Assembly (NCBI GenBank): GCA_035762005.1
Contig: DASTQA010000024.1
Span: forward strand, 9,947 to 73,946
From: JAIBJN01 sp035762005
GTDB taxonomy: Bacteria; Actinomycetota; Thermoleophilia; Gaiellales; Gaiellaceae
Length of the DNA: 64,000 bases
Direction of reading: 5' to 3'
Positions within the stretch are counted from its first letter, which is position 1. Every line of letters starts with the position of its first letter. The notes beneath the pieces are model-generated. The model was not told the DNA's origin and ran no database searches. It saw only the letters and a program-made list of their open reading frames with translations. Shown here in pieces: positions 40,932 to 49,566 of the stretch. A program made the translations under genes and the position numbers.

Positions 40932-41716
40932 TACGTGTCGGAGCTCGCGAAGAACGCCTCGCGGCGCGCCTGGATCTGGTCGGCCCAGCGCCGCTCGAAG
41001 AAGAGGGACACCCAGATCGAGACCTCGAAGAGGAGGAGGATCGGGATCGTCTGGACGGCCGTGGAGACGAAGTCGACGCCGGGCAGGAGCACGCCCGCGA
41101 TGATGCAGAGGCCGAGCCCGATGCGGCGGTTGCGCCGCAGGGCCGCCGAGGAGGTGATCCCCAGGCGCACGAGGCCGAGGATGACCACGGGCAGCTCGAA
41201 GAGGATGCCCATGCCGAAGATGCTCGTGGCCGCGAACGAGTAGTAGGGCCCGGCGCGGATCTCGTTCGTGTAGAGGTCGCTGTCGAAGTTGAGGAGGAAG
41301 GGGATCGCCGCGGGGAGCGCGACCCAGTAGGCGAAGGCGGCGCCGCCCGCGAAGAGCGCGGTGGCGGCGAAGACGAGTCGGACGACGACCGTCTGGCTCG
41401 GCTCCTCGAAGGCGGGAGCGAGGAAGTTCCAGAGCTGCCAGAGGAGGATCGGGAGCGCGATCGCGACCGCCGCGAGGAACGCGACCTTGAAGGAGGTCGA
41501 GAACGCCTCGAGCGGGTTCAGCGTGATCGGCTGCTTCTTGTCGGCCGGGAGGGGCTCGTTCAGCCAGCCGATGATCGTCTTGCGGAAGATCCAGGTGACC
41601 GTGAACGCCGCCGCCACCGAGACGAGGGCGATGATGAGGCGCGTGCGAAGCTCGTCGAGGTGCTCGACGAGCGTGACCCTGTCGGCGTGGCCGAGGCGCC
41701 GCGGCAGGCGGGGCAT
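40931..41716 (-). CDS. tatC: Twin-arginine translocase subunit TatC
   Basis: 261 residues, six helices. LVEHLDELRTRLIIAL is the conserved N-terminal signature that contacts the twin-arginine signal; LNPLEAFSTSFKVAF and the central FELPVVILGL follow. Together with TatA 12 bases upstream it forms a minimal TatAC system, with no TatB seen. It would export folded cofactor proteins. Confidence 0.96.
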   Translation of the reverse strand: MPRLPRRLGHADRVTLVEHLDELRTRLIIALVSVAAAFTVTWIFRKTIIGWLNEPLPADKKQPITLNPLEAFSTSFKVAFLAAVAIALPILLWQLWNFLAPAFEEPSQTVVVRLVFAATALFAGGAAFAYWVALPAAIPFLLNFDSDLYTNEIRAGPYYSFAATSIFGMGILFELPVVILGLVRLGITSSAALRRNRRIGLGLCIIAGVLLPGVDFVSTAVQTIPILLLFEVSIWVSLFFERRWADQIQARREAFFASSDT

Positions 41717-41728
41717 CGGCGGCGGTCC

Positions 41729-41977
41729 CTAGCTTGAGACCCGCTCGCTCTCCGGCTTGGCCGCGCGGTCCTCGGTCGTGGTGGCGGTGGGTGCCGGCTG
41801 AGAGATCTCGACGCGCTCGGGCTCCGTGTCCTCGCCGGAGCCGGTGAGCGAGTCCTTGAACTCGCGGATCCCGTGCCCGATCGAGCGACCCATCTCCGGC
41901 AGCCGCTTGGGACCGAAGATGAGGAGCAGGACGACGAGGATGATGAGGATTCCCTGCCAGCCGATGTTTCCGGGCAT
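41729..41977 (-). CDS. tatA: Twin-arginine translocase subunit TatA
   Basis: 82 residues. A short N-terminal helix (GWQGILIILVVLLLIFG), the FGPKRLPEMGRSIG hinge and amphipathic helix, then an acidic tail. It forms the Tat pore with TatC. ATG 41977 is chosen. It is divergent from the suf operon across about 117 bases. Confidence 0.95.
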   Translation of the reverse strand: MPGNIGWQGILIILVVLLLIFGPKRLPEMGRSIGHGIREFKDSLTGSGEDTEPERVEISQPAPTATTTEDRAAKPESERVSS

Positions 41978-42094
41978 GCGCTGAGGATACCACCCGCGAG
42001 AGGAAGGGCCGGAGAGACCCGAACCGCTACACTGGTCGGTGTCACGAGGCGGCCTCGGGGGCCGTTTCCCGACCTTCACGAGGGTGTCACAAGC

Positions 42095-42871
42095 TTGGCT
42101 TTGCTCGAGATCACCGACCTGCACGTCTCCACCGAGGACGGCACCGAGATCGTCCGCGGTCTCGACCTCGCCGTGGACACGGACGAGGTGCACGCGATCA
42201 TGGGCCCGAACGGGTCAGGAAAGTCCACCCTGGCCTACGCGCTCATGGGCCATCCGGCCTACGAGATCACGGAGGGCGACATCCTCCTCGACGGCGAGTC
42301 GATCCTCGAGCTGGAGGCGGACGAGCGCGCCCAGCGGGGGCTCTTCCTCGCCTTCCAGTACCCGCACGCCGTCCCGGGCGTGACCGTGGCAAGCTTCCTG
42401 CGCTCGGCGATCAACGCGACGCGCAAGGCTGCCAACGGGGGCGAGGACGACCCGATCAAGATCCCCGAGTTCCGTAAGCGGCTCGACGCCGCCATGGGCC
42501 AGCTCAAGGTGCCGAAGGAGATGGCGGGCCGCTACCTGAACGACGGCTTCTCGGGCGGCGAGAAGAAGCGCGTCGAGATCCTGCAGATGGCGCTCCTCGA
42601 GCCGCGCCTCGCGATCCTCGACGAGACCGACTCAGGGCTCGACATCGACGCGCTCCGCATCGTCGCGGGGGGCGTGCGCGACCTCGTCGGGCCCGGCATG
42701 GGCGCCCTCGTCATCACGCACTACCAGCGGATCCTCAACTACATCACGCCCGACTACGTGCACGTCTTCGTGGACGGGCGTATCGTGCGAGAAGGCGGGC
42801 CGGAGCTCGCCGAGCAGCTCGAGTCCGAGGGCTACGAGGCCTTCGGCGGCAGCGAGAAGGAGGCAGCCTGA
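42095..42871 (+). CDS. sufC: Fe-S cluster assembly ATPase SufC
   Basis: 258 residues starting at a TTG (42095; a second TTG is at 42101), with GAGGG upstream. Walker A GPNGSGKST, signature FSGGEKKR and Walker B LAILDETDSGLDIDAL identify SufC, the ATPase of the SufBCD scaffold. It opens the operon sufC-sufB-VOC-sufD-methyltransferase, with a TACACT -10-like box at 42028. There is no SufR-type repressor gene adjacent; PadR at 46985 is further downstream. Confidence 0.95.
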   Translation: MALLEITDLHVSTEDGTEIVRGLDLAVDTDEVHAIMGPNGSGKSTLAYALMGHPAYEITEGDILLDGESILELEADERAQRGLFLAFQYPHAVPGVTVASFLRSAINATRKAANGGEDDPIKIPEFRKRLDAAMGQLKVPKEMAGRYLNDGFSGGEKKRVEILQMALLEPRLAILDETDSGLDIDALRIVAGGVRDLVGPGMGALVITHYQRILNYITPDYVHVFVDGRIVREGGPELAEQLESEGYEAFGGSEKEAA

Positions 42872-44283
42872 TGGCCACTCCCGAGACCCAGGTCGTCGCG
42901 GAGATCGGCAACGAGTACCGCTACGGCTTCCACGATCCCGAGGACTACTTCTTCAAGTCCGGGCGGGGGCTCTCGCGCGAGATCGTCGCGGCGATCTCCG
43001 AGCACAAGAACGAGCCGCAGTGGATGCGCGACTTCCGCCTGAAGTCGCTCGAGTACTTCGAGGCGCGGCCCATGCCGACGTGGGGCGGCGACCTCTCCGG
43101 CATCGACTTCGACAACATCTACTACTACATCAGACCGACCGAGACGCAGGCGAAGTCCTGGGAGGACCTGCCGCCGGACATCAAGCAGACGTGGGACCGC
43201 CTCGGCATCCCCGAGGCCGAGCGCAAGTTCCTCGCCGGCGTCGGCGCGCAGTACGAGTCCGAGGTCGTCTACCACAAGCTCCAGGCCGACCTCGAGGCGA
43301 AGGGCGTGCTCTTCCTCGACATGGACTCCGGCCTGCGCGAGCACGAGGAGCTCGTGCGTCAGTACTTCGGCACGATCATCCCGCAGAACGACAACAAGTT
43401 CGCGGCGCTGAACTCGGCGGTCTGGTCGGGCGGCTCCTTCATCTACGTGCCGCCGGGCGTCTCCATCGAGATGCCGCTCCAGGCCTACTTCCGCATCAAC
43501 GCGGAGAACATGGGCCAGTTCGAGCGCACGCTCATCATCGTCGACGAGGGCGCCTACGTGCACTACGTCGAGGGCTGCACCGCCCCGATCTACACGACCG
43601 ACTCGCTTCACTCGGCGGTCGTCGAGATCGTTGTCAAGCCCGGCGGGCGCTGCCGCTACACGACGATCCAGAACTGGTCGAACAACGTCTACAACCTCGT
43701 CACGAAGCGCGCGGTCGCCTACGAGAACGCGACGATGGAATGGGTGGACGGGAACCTCGGCTCGAAGCAGACGATGAAGTACCCGGCCATCTGGCTCATG
43801 GGCGAGGGCGCCCACGGCGAGGTGCTCTCGATCGCCTTCGCCGGCGACGGCCAGCACCAGGACGCGGGCGGCAAGGCCGTCCACGTCGCGCCGAACACGT
43901 CCTCGGTGATCACCTCCAAGTCGATCTCGAAGGACGGCGGGCGCTCGAGCTACCGCGGCCTCCTCGAGGTCGCCAAGGGTGCGCACGGCGCTCGCTCGAA
44001 GGTCGTCTGCGACGCGCTCATCCTCGACGAGGACTCCCGGACGGACACGTACCCGTACATCCGCATCGACGAGAACGACGTGGACATCGGGCACGAGGCG
44101 ACCGTCTCGAAGATCGGCGAGGAGCAGCTCTTCTACCTCATGAGCCGCGGGCTCTCCGAGGCCGAGGCGGCGGCGATGATCGTCTCCGGGTTCGTCGAGC
44201 CGATCACGAAGGAGCTCCCGCTCGAGTACGCGGTCGAGATGAACCGGCTGATCCAGCTCCAGATGGAGGGCTCCGTCGGTTGA
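42871..44283 (+). CDS. sufB: Fe-S cluster assembly scaffold SufB
   Basis: 470 residues. The family beta-helix is evident (GGSFIYVPPGVSIEMPLQAYFRIN, HYVEGCTAP, SISKDGGRSSYRG). The ATG overlaps the sufC stop by one base. The usual C-terminal Arg/Glu/His cluster-binding positions are in DENDVDIGHEATVSKIGEEQLFYLMSRGL. It works with SufC and SufD to build clusters. Confidence 0.97.
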   Translation: MATPETQVVAEIGNEYRYGFHDPEDYFFKSGRGLSREIVAAISEHKNEPQWMRDFRLKSLEYFEARPMPTWGGDLSGIDFDNIYYYIRPTETQAKSWEDLPPDIKQTWDRLGIPEAERKFLAGVGAQYESEVVYHKLQADLEAKGVLFLDMDSGLREHEELVRQYFGTIIPQNDNKFAALNSAVWSGGSFIYVPPGVSIEMPLQAYFRINAENMGQFERTLIIVDEGAYVHYVEGCTAPIYTTDSLHSAVVEIVVKPGGRCRYTTIQNWSNNVYNLVTKRAVAYENATMEWVDGNLGSKQTMKYPAIWLMGEGAHGEVLSIAFAGDGQHQDAGGKAVHVAPNTSSVITSKSISKDGGRSSYRGLLEVAKGAHGARSKVVCDALILDEDSRTDTYPYIRIDENDVDIGHEATVSKIGEEQLFYLMSRGLSEAEAAAMIVSGFVEPITKELPLEYAVEMNRLIQLQMEGSVG

Positions 44284-44648
44284 TCGTCGTCGAGCGCACG
44301 GATTTCGTCTCCGTGCCGGTGACCGACCTCGAGCGCTCCACCCGGTTCTACGAGGAGACGCTCGGCCTCCGCCGGAATTCCGGGAGCGAGGGCTGGCCCG
44401 AGTTCGAGACCGGCAACGTGAGCCTCTACCTCGTCGACCCGACGAACGTCGGCGGCGAGTTCACGGGGCCGCACACGGCCCAGATCGCGCTCCGCGTTCC
44501 CGACGTGCACGAGGCGCGAAGCGAGCTCGAGGCCGGGGGCGTCGAGTTCGACGGCGACACGCTCGACACGGGGGTCTGCCACATGGCGTTCTTCCGCGAT
44601 CCAGACGGCAACGCGCTGATGCTGCACCGGAGGTACGCGCCCGCATGA
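44280..44648 (+). CDS. VOC (glyoxalase-fold) protein inside suf operon
   Basis: 122 residues from a TTG overlapping the sufB stop (TTGA). Its own stop overlaps the sufD start (ATGA). The two beta-alpha-beta-beta-beta modules of the VOC fold show in FVSVPVTDLERSTRFYEETLGL and AQIALRVPDVHEARSELEAGGV, ending FRDPDGNALMLHRR. The metal ligand pattern is incomplete (no clear His in the first module), so it may bind a ligand rather than catalyse. Its place between sufB and sufD is unusual. Confidence 0.85.
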   Translation: MIVVERTDFVSVPVTDLERSTRFYEETLGLRRNSGSEGWPEFETGNVSLYLVDPTNVGGEFTGPHTAQIALRVPDVHEARSELEAGGVEFDGDTLDTGVCHMAFFRDPDGNALMLHRRYAPA

Positions 44649-45808
44649 GCAGGGAGCAGGCCCTCGAGCGCTACGGTGCGCTGCCGCTGCCCTCGACCTC
44701 GGACGAGCACTGGCGCTTCACCGACCTGCGCGGCTTCGACCCCGAGGCGTACGAGCTGGACGGCGCACGCGGCTCCTCAGGCGGCGGCAGCATGCTCCGG
44801 CTGGACGCGGCCGGTGTGGCCGAGGCGACGGAGGGCGCGATCGAGATCCTCGAGGCTCCCGACGGGATCACCTTCGCGCCGCTCGAGGACCACGAGCTCC
44901 TGGGCACCCTCGTCGGCCCCGAGGACAAGCTCACCGCCCACAACGCGGCGCTCTGGAAGCACGGGCTCCTCGTCCACGTGCCCGCGGGCGTCGAGGTCGA
45001 GCGGCCGCTCTACGTGCGCGTCGGCGGCTCGACGCCGGGCGGGGCGCTCTTCTGGCGCCTCCTCGTCGTGGCGGAACGCGACTCGCGCTTCACGCTCATC
45101 GAGGAGTCGGTGTCGTCCGATCCCGAGCTCGAGTCCTACTCGAACGCGGTCGCCGAGGTCTTCCTAGAGCAGGGCTCGAAGCTCGAGTACGTCTCCATCC
45201 AGAACCTCTCGCGCGCGACCTGGCACTTCGCCACGCACCGCGCGCGCGTCGGCCAGGACGCCGAGCTCGACTGGGTCGCCGGCGGCTTCGGCTCCCGCAA
45301 GGGCAAGATCACGATCGAGAACCGCCTCGCCGGCCCGGGAGCGACGTCGCGCGTGACCGGCGCGTACTTCGCCGACGGCGACCAGCACCTCGACTACGAC
45401 ACGCTCCAGGAGCACGAGGCGCCGAACACGACCTCGGACTTCGCCTTCAAGGGAGTCCTCCGGGACCGGGCGACGTCGGTCTGGCGCGGGATGATCAAGG
45501 TCGACCGCGACGCCCAGCGCACGAACGCCTACCAGGAGAACCGCAACCTGCTGCTCTCGCCGAGCGCCCACGCCGACTCCATCCCCGGCCTCGAGATCCT
45601 CGCGAACGACGTTCGCTGCACCCACGGCGCCACCGTCTCGCAGGTGAACAGGGAGGAGCTCTTCTACTGCATGGCCCGCGGGCTCTCCCGCGAGGAGGCC
45701 CAGCTCCTGATCGTGCGGGGCTTCTACCAGGAGGTCTTCGACCGCATCGAGCTCGAGCCGGTGCGCGATGCGCTCCAGAGCGTCCTCGAGGCGCGCCTGC
45801 TCGCGTGA
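44645..45808 (+). CDS. sufD: Fe-S cluster assembly protein SufD
   Basis: 387 residues with an N-terminal helical cap (EQALERYGALPLPSTSDEHWRFTDLR) and the SufB/D beta-helix, including KGKITIENRLAGPGATSRV and the C-terminal GATVSQVNREELFYCMARGLSREEAQLLIVRGF. It partners SufB as a heterodimer on SufC. Its stop overlaps the following methyltransferase start. Confidence 0.96.
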   Translation: MSREQALERYGALPLPSTSDEHWRFTDLRGFDPEAYELDGARGSSGGGSMLRLDAAGVAEATEGAIEILEAPDGITFAPLEDHELLGTLVGPEDKLTAHNAALWKHGLLVHVPAGVEVERPLYVRVGGSTPGGALFWRLLVVAERDSRFTLIEESVSSDPELESYSNAVAEVFLEQGSKLEYVSIQNLSRATWHFATHRARVGQDAELDWVAGGFGSRKGKITIENRLAGPGATSRVTGAYFADGDQHLDYDTLQEHEAPNTTSDFAFKGVLRDRATSVWRGMIKVDRDAQRTNAYQENRNLLLSPSAHADSIPGLEILANDVRCTHGATVSQVNREELFYCMARGLSREEAQLLIVRGFYQEVFDRIELEPVRDALQSVLEARLLA

Positions 45809-46452
45809 CCTGCTGTGCGCCGAAGGGCTACGCGAGGCTCTTCGGGCGGCGGGCGGCGAGGCGTGACGCGCGCCGCTACGAGCGGAGCGGGCTGGACGCC
45901 ATGGGCGCGCGCATGGTCGCGTTCCTCGTCGGCCGCGGGATCGAGGGAGCGAGCGTGCTCGAGATCGGCGGGGGCGTCGGCGCCCTCCAGGTCGAGCTCT
46001 TGCGGGCGGGCGCCGGGCGGGCGACGAACCTCGAGCTCTCGCCCGAGTACGAGGACGCCGCCCGCGCGCTCCTGCGCGAGCACGGGCTCGAGGAGCGGGC
46101 CGAGCGTCGGCTGGGGGACGTCGTCGCCGAGCCGGCGCTCGCGTCGCCGGCCGACGCGGTCGTCATGCACCGCGTCGTCTGCTGCTACCCGGACGCCGAC
46201 GCCCTCGTCGGCGCCGCCGCCGAGCGGGCGCGCCGGCACCTCGTCCTCACCTTCCCCCGCGACCGGCGGCTCATCCGGGCGGGCGCCCGGCTCCTGAACG
46301 TCGGCTTCCGCCTCCTCCGCTGGGACTACCGCACGTTCGTCCACCCGCCGGCCGCGATCGTCGCCGCCGCGGAGCGCCGCGGCCTCACGCTCGCGCACGA
46401 GAGCCGCAGCGCCGTGTGGCAGCTCGCCGCCCTCGAGCGCGCGCCGGCCTAG
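45805..46452 (+). CDS. SAM-dependent methyltransferase
   Basis: 215 residues from a GTG overlapping the sufD stop. The N-terminus carries a Cys-Cys pair (TCCAPKGYARLFG). Then comes the class I core: VLEIGGGVGALQVELL (SAM loop), LELSPEY, DAVVMHRVVCCYPD and HLVLTFPRDRRLIR. The substrate is unknown; relatives include Mg-protoporphyrin O-methyltransferase-like proteins. Coupling to suf suggests cysteine- or cluster-related work but is only positional. Confidence 0.85.
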   Translation: MTCCAPKGYARLFGRRAARRDARRYERSGLDAMGARMVAFLVGRGIEGASVLEIGGGVGALQVELLRAGAGRATNLELSPEYEDAARALLREHGLEERAERRLGDVVAEPALASPADAVVMHRVVCCYPDADALVGAAAERARRHLVLTFPRDRRLIRAGARLLNVGFRLLRWDYRTFVHPPAAIVAAAERRGLTLAHESRSAVWQLAALERAPA

Positions 46453-46928
46453 GCGTCGCCCGGAAGCGTGCCCGGAGGCCCGAGGATCTCCACGCCGTGG
46501 CGGCCGGCGCTCTCCGCGAGTGCGGCGGGGTCGAACGGTCGGCCGCGAGGCGGGAGGGCGTCGTCTCCGGCGGGCTCGCCGGCCTCGCGGACGAACTCCT
46601 CGAAGCCGGCGGGCGAGCAGACGAGGAGCCAGCGCGCGGGCTCCTCGGACTCCACGCGGTAGAGGTGCGGGACGCCCGACGGGGCGAGCGCGCACTCACC
46701 GGGGCCGACGTCGACGACCTCGTCGCCGACGAAGAGCCTCAGGCGGCCTTCGAGGACGTAGAACGCCTCGTCCTCGCGCCGGTGGACGTGCAGCGGCGGC
46801 ATGTCGCCGGGCGGCCCGTGCATCTCCACGAGGCAGTACGCCCCGCCGGTCCGCCCGCCGTCCAGGTGGACCCGAGCCAGGTTGTCGAGGAACCAGATCG
46901 CCTCGCTCGCCGTCGCCGTCGCTCTCAT
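46449..46928 (-). CDS. Cupin-domain protein
   Basis: 159 residues. The cupin barrel motif PPLHVHRREDEAFYVLEGRLRLFVGDE supplies the His/Glu metal ligands, and a second motif is in PSGVPHLYRVE. A C-terminal helix follows. ATG 46928 has GAGGAGG nine bases upstream. It is divergent from padR across a dyad, so it is a likely PadR target. It ends in a four-base overlap with the methyltransferase. Substrate unknown. Confidence 0.88.
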   Translation of the reverse strand: MRATATASEAIWFLDNLARVHLDGGRTGGAYCLVEMHGPPGDMPPLHVHRREDEAFYVLEGRLRLFVGDEVVDVGPGECALAPSGVPHLYRVESEEPARWLLVCSPAGFEEFVREAGEPAGDDALPPRGRPFDPAALAESAGRHGVEILGPPGTLPGDA

Positions 46929-46957
46929 TCCCCCGGCCTCCTCGCTAGACTCTGATC

Positions 46958-46974
46958 TGGAGCTTATACCTCCA
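46958..46974. promoter_or_regulatory. Palindrome between cupin and padR genes
   Basis: TGGAG-N7-CTCCA, centred in the 56-base gap. Read toward the cupin gene, TATAAG sits inside the dyad as a -10 box. PadR proteins bind such dyads, so this is a candidate operator. Confidence 0.5.
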
Positions 46975-46984
46975 AAATAGAGCC

Positions 46985-47548
46985 ATGGCAAGGAGCGAGC
47001 TCACACCCTTCTCCTACACGGTCCTCACGCTCGTGGGCGAGGGAGGCGCCGGCCCGCACGACATCGTCAGGATGATGCGCCAGGGCCGGCTCTACTGGAA
47101 CGCCGCCGAGAGCCACTACTACGCGGAGCCGAAACGACTCGAGGGTCTCGGCTACCTCAGCTCGCGCAAGGAGCCCGGAAAGACGCGCGAGCGCACCCAC
47201 TACATGCTCACGGCGAAGGGCCGCACGGCGCTGCGGGAGTGGCTCGCCGAGCCGGCGGCGCTGCCCCGCATCCAGCACGAGGCGATCGTCAAGCTGCTGG
47301 CGGCCGACCTGGCCGAGGATCGGGTCGTGCTCCGGAGCCTCCAGGCGATGCGCGCGGACATCGCCGACGCGACCGCCCGGCTCGACGTGGCCGAGGCGGT
47401 CGCAGCCACGCTTCCGCACCGCGAGCGGTACCTCCGTCTCGTGCACGGGCTCGGGCGGAGGATCCTGCAGGCCCACCTCGACTGGCTGGACGACGTCGAG
47501 CGGGAGCTGGGGCGCGACCGGGAGCGAGGGAGTCGGCCGGTACCATGA
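46985..47548 (+). CDS. PadR-family transcriptional regulator
   Basis: 187 residues. The winged helix-turn-helix is N-terminal (LTPFSYTVLTLVGEGGAGPHDIVRMMRQGRLYW, then YYAEPKRLEGLGYLSSRKEPG and HYMLTAKGRTAL). The C-terminal half is the helical dimerisation region. The stop overlaps the sufS ATG (ATGA), so the regulator and the second suf operon are co-transcribed; it may therefore sense Fe-S or sulfur state. The divergent cupin gene shares its promoter region. Confidence 0.93.
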   Translation: MARSELTPFSYTVLTLVGEGGAGPHDIVRMMRQGRLYWNAAESHYYAEPKRLEGLGYLSSRKEPGKTRERTHYMLTAKGRTALREWLAEPAALPRIQHEAIVKLLAADLAEDRVVLRSLQAMRADIADATARLDVAEAVAATLPHRERYLRLVHGLGRRILQAHLDWLDDVERELGRDRERGSRPVP

Positions 47549-48798
47549 GCGAGGTGGCCGTGACCGCGAAGCCGGGTCTCGACGCGCGCCGGGTGCGCGC
47601 CGACTTCCCCATCTTCGAGCACCCCGTCCACGGCAGGCCGCTCGCCTACCTCGACTCCGCCGCCTCGGCGCAGAAGCCGCGGCAGGTGCTCGACGCCATG
47701 CGCGACTTCTACGAGACCTCGTACGCGAACATCCACCGCGGGGTCTACGAGCTCGCAGAGCGGGCCACCGACGCCTACGAGGCGGCGCGCGAGACGACGC
47801 GCGCCTTCGTGAATGCGCCCGCCGCCCGGGAGATCGTCTTCACGCGGAACGTCACCGCCGCCCTGAACGCCGTCGCCTACGGCTGGGGCCTCGACAACTT
47901 CGGCCCGGGCGACCTCGTGCTCGCAACCGAGATGGAGCACCACTCGAACTTCGTCCCCTGGCAGTACGTCGCCGGGCGGACCGGCGCGGACTTCGCGGCG
48001 ATCCCGGTCGACGGGGCCGGCGAGCTTCGCCTCGAGGACCTCGAGCGGGTCCTCGCCGGGCGGCGCCTGAAGCTGCTCGCCTGCACGGCCGTCTCCAACT
48101 CGCTCGGCACGATCAACCCGGTGCCGCAGCTCGCGGACTGGGCGCACGAGCACGGCGCGGTCGTCGTCGTCGACGCCGCCCAGGCGGCGCCGCACCGCAG
48201 GCTCGACGTCCAGGCGCTCGGCGCCGACTTCGTCGGCTTCACGGGGCACAAGGTCTGCGGGCCGACCGGGATCGGCGTCCTCTGGGGTCGGGCGGACGTC
48301 CTCGAGCGGATGTCGCCCTTCGAGCTCGGCGGCCACATGATCCGCAAGGTCACCGTCGAGAGGACGACCTGGAACGAGATCCCGCATCGCTTCGAGGCGG
48401 GCACCGCACCGATCGCCGAGGCAGTCGGGCTCGCCGCCGCCCTCGACTACGTGAGCGGCATCGGGCTCGAGGCGATCGAGCGACACGAGTCGGAGCTGAC
48501 CGAGTACGCCCTCGGGCAGCTGGCCGAGGTCGAAGGCCTGCGGGTCTTCGGCCCTCCCGCCGACCGTCGCGTCGGCATCGTCTCCTTCGAGCTCGAGGGC
48601 GTTCACCCGCACGACGTGGCCCAGATCGTCGACGCCGAGGGCGTCGCCGTCCGCGCCGGGCACCACTGCAATCAGCCGCTCATGGCCCGTCTGGGCGTCG
48701 CCGCGACGACGCGCGCGAGCTTCTACCTCTACACGCTGCCCGAGGAGATCGACAGGCTCGTCGAGGGACTCGTCCGGGCGCGTACCCTATTCCGGTAG
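47545..48798 (+). CDS. sufS: Cysteine desulfurase SufS
   Basis: 417 residues. The PLP Lys is Lys236 in FTGHKVCGPTG, and the persulfide Cys375 is in RAGHHCNQPL. N-terminal YLDSAASAQKPRQV and later ATEMEHHSNFVPW fix the family. The Cys loop is short, as in group II enzymes that need a SufU or SufE partner, and SufU follows immediately. It supplies sulfur to SufBCD. Confidence 0.97.
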   Translation: MSEVAVTAKPGLDARRVRADFPIFEHPVHGRPLAYLDSAASAQKPRQVLDAMRDFYETSYANIHRGVYELAERATDAYEAARETTRAFVNAPAAREIVFTRNVTAALNAVAYGWGLDNFGPGDLVLATEMEHHSNFVPWQYVAGRTGADFAAIPVDGAGELRLEDLERVLAGRRLKLLACTAVSNSLGTINPVPQLADWAHEHGAVVVVDAAQAAPHRRLDVQALGADFVGFTGHKVCGPTGIGVLWGRADVLERMSPFELGGHMIRKVTVERTTWNEIPHRFEAGTAPIAEAVGLAAALDYVSGIGLEAIERHESELTEYALGQLAEVEGLRVFGPPADRRVGIVSFELEGVHPHDVAQIVDAEGVAVRAGHHCNQPLMARLGVAATTRASFYLYTLPEEIDRLVEGLVRARTLFR

Positions 48799-49227
48799 AT
48801 GTCCGAGCTCGACAGCCTCTACCGCGAGGTCATCCTCGACCACTTCAAGAACCCGCGCGGTCACGGGGTCATCGCCGACCCGGACGCGCAGGCGGAGGGC
48901 CAGAACCCCCTCTGCGGGGACGAGGTCGCGATCATGGTCGAGTTCGACGGCGACACGATCTCCGACGTCAAGTTCCAGGGCCGCGGCTGCGCGATCAGCC
49001 AGGCGGCGACCTCGATGCTCATGGACATGGTGAAGGGGCGCACCGCGGACGAGGTCGCGTCGATGTCCCGCGACGAGCTGCTCGACGAGGTAGGCATCCC
49101 GCTCACGCCCGTTCGCCTCAAGTGCGCGCTCCTCGGCCTCGGGGTCCTCAAGGTCGCGCTCCACAAGGGCAAGGGCACGCCGCTCCCGGAGGAGTGGGCG
49201 GGTCTCGACGAGCTCGACCTCCGCTAG
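48799..49227 (+). CDS. sufU: Sulfur relay protein SufU
   Basis: 142 residues starting at the base after the sufS stop. Three Cys (NPLCGDEV, GCAISQA and RLKCALL) and an Asp form the zinc site of the SufU type rather than an IscU scaffold. The insertion VKGRTADEVASMSRDEL is typical of SufU. It takes persulfide from SufS. Confidence 0.95.
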   Translation: MSELDSLYREVILDHFKNPRGHGVIADPDAQAEGQNPLCGDEVAIMVEFDGDTISDVKFQGRGCAISQAATSMLMDMVKGRTADEVASMSRDELLDEVGIPLTPVRLKCALLGLGVLKVALHKGKGTPLPEEWAGLDELDLR

Positions 49228-49229
49228 CG

Positions 49230-49544
49230 GTGGCGAAGCTGACCGTCGGCCCGGTGGAGGAGCTCCCCCCGGGCGAGGTGAAGATCGTCCGTGCGGGCGA
49301 CCTCGCCGTCGGCGTCTTCAACTGCGGCGGGGAGTTCTACGCGCTCGAAGACCGCTGCTCGCACGACGACGGCCCCCTCTGCGAGGGCGACTTCGAGCCG
49401 GCCGAGTGCATCGCGATCTGCCCGCGCCACGGCGCACGCTTCGACGTGCGCTCGGGCCGGGCCCTCACGCTGCCCGCCTACCTCCCCGTCGACACGTACG
49501 AGGTGACCGTCGAGGACGGCATCGTGCGAGTCGAGATCCCCTAG
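49230..49544 (+). CDS. Rieske [2Fe-2S] ferredoxin of the Suf system
   Basis: 104 residues from a GTG. The Rieske boxes are CSH in DRCSHDDGPLCEGD and CPRH in ICPRHGARFDVRSG. This is the small non-heme-type ferredoxin commonly encoded after sufU, perhaps donating electrons to assembly. It begins two bases after sufU. Confidence 0.93.
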   Translation: MAKLTVGPVEELPPGEVKIVRAGDLAVGVFNCGGEFYALEDRCSHDDGPLCEGDFEPAECIAICPRHGARFDVRSGRALTLPAYLPVDTYEVTVEDGIVRVEIP

Positions 49545-49554
49545 AGCGGGCCAT

Positions 49555-49560
49555 TACACT
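49555..49560 (+). promoter_or_regulatory. -10 box of a leaderless transcript
   Basis: TACACT ends six bases before the GTG at 49567. The spacing predicts transcription starting at or next to the start codon. Confidence 0.4.
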
Positions 49561-49566
49561 CTCCGA

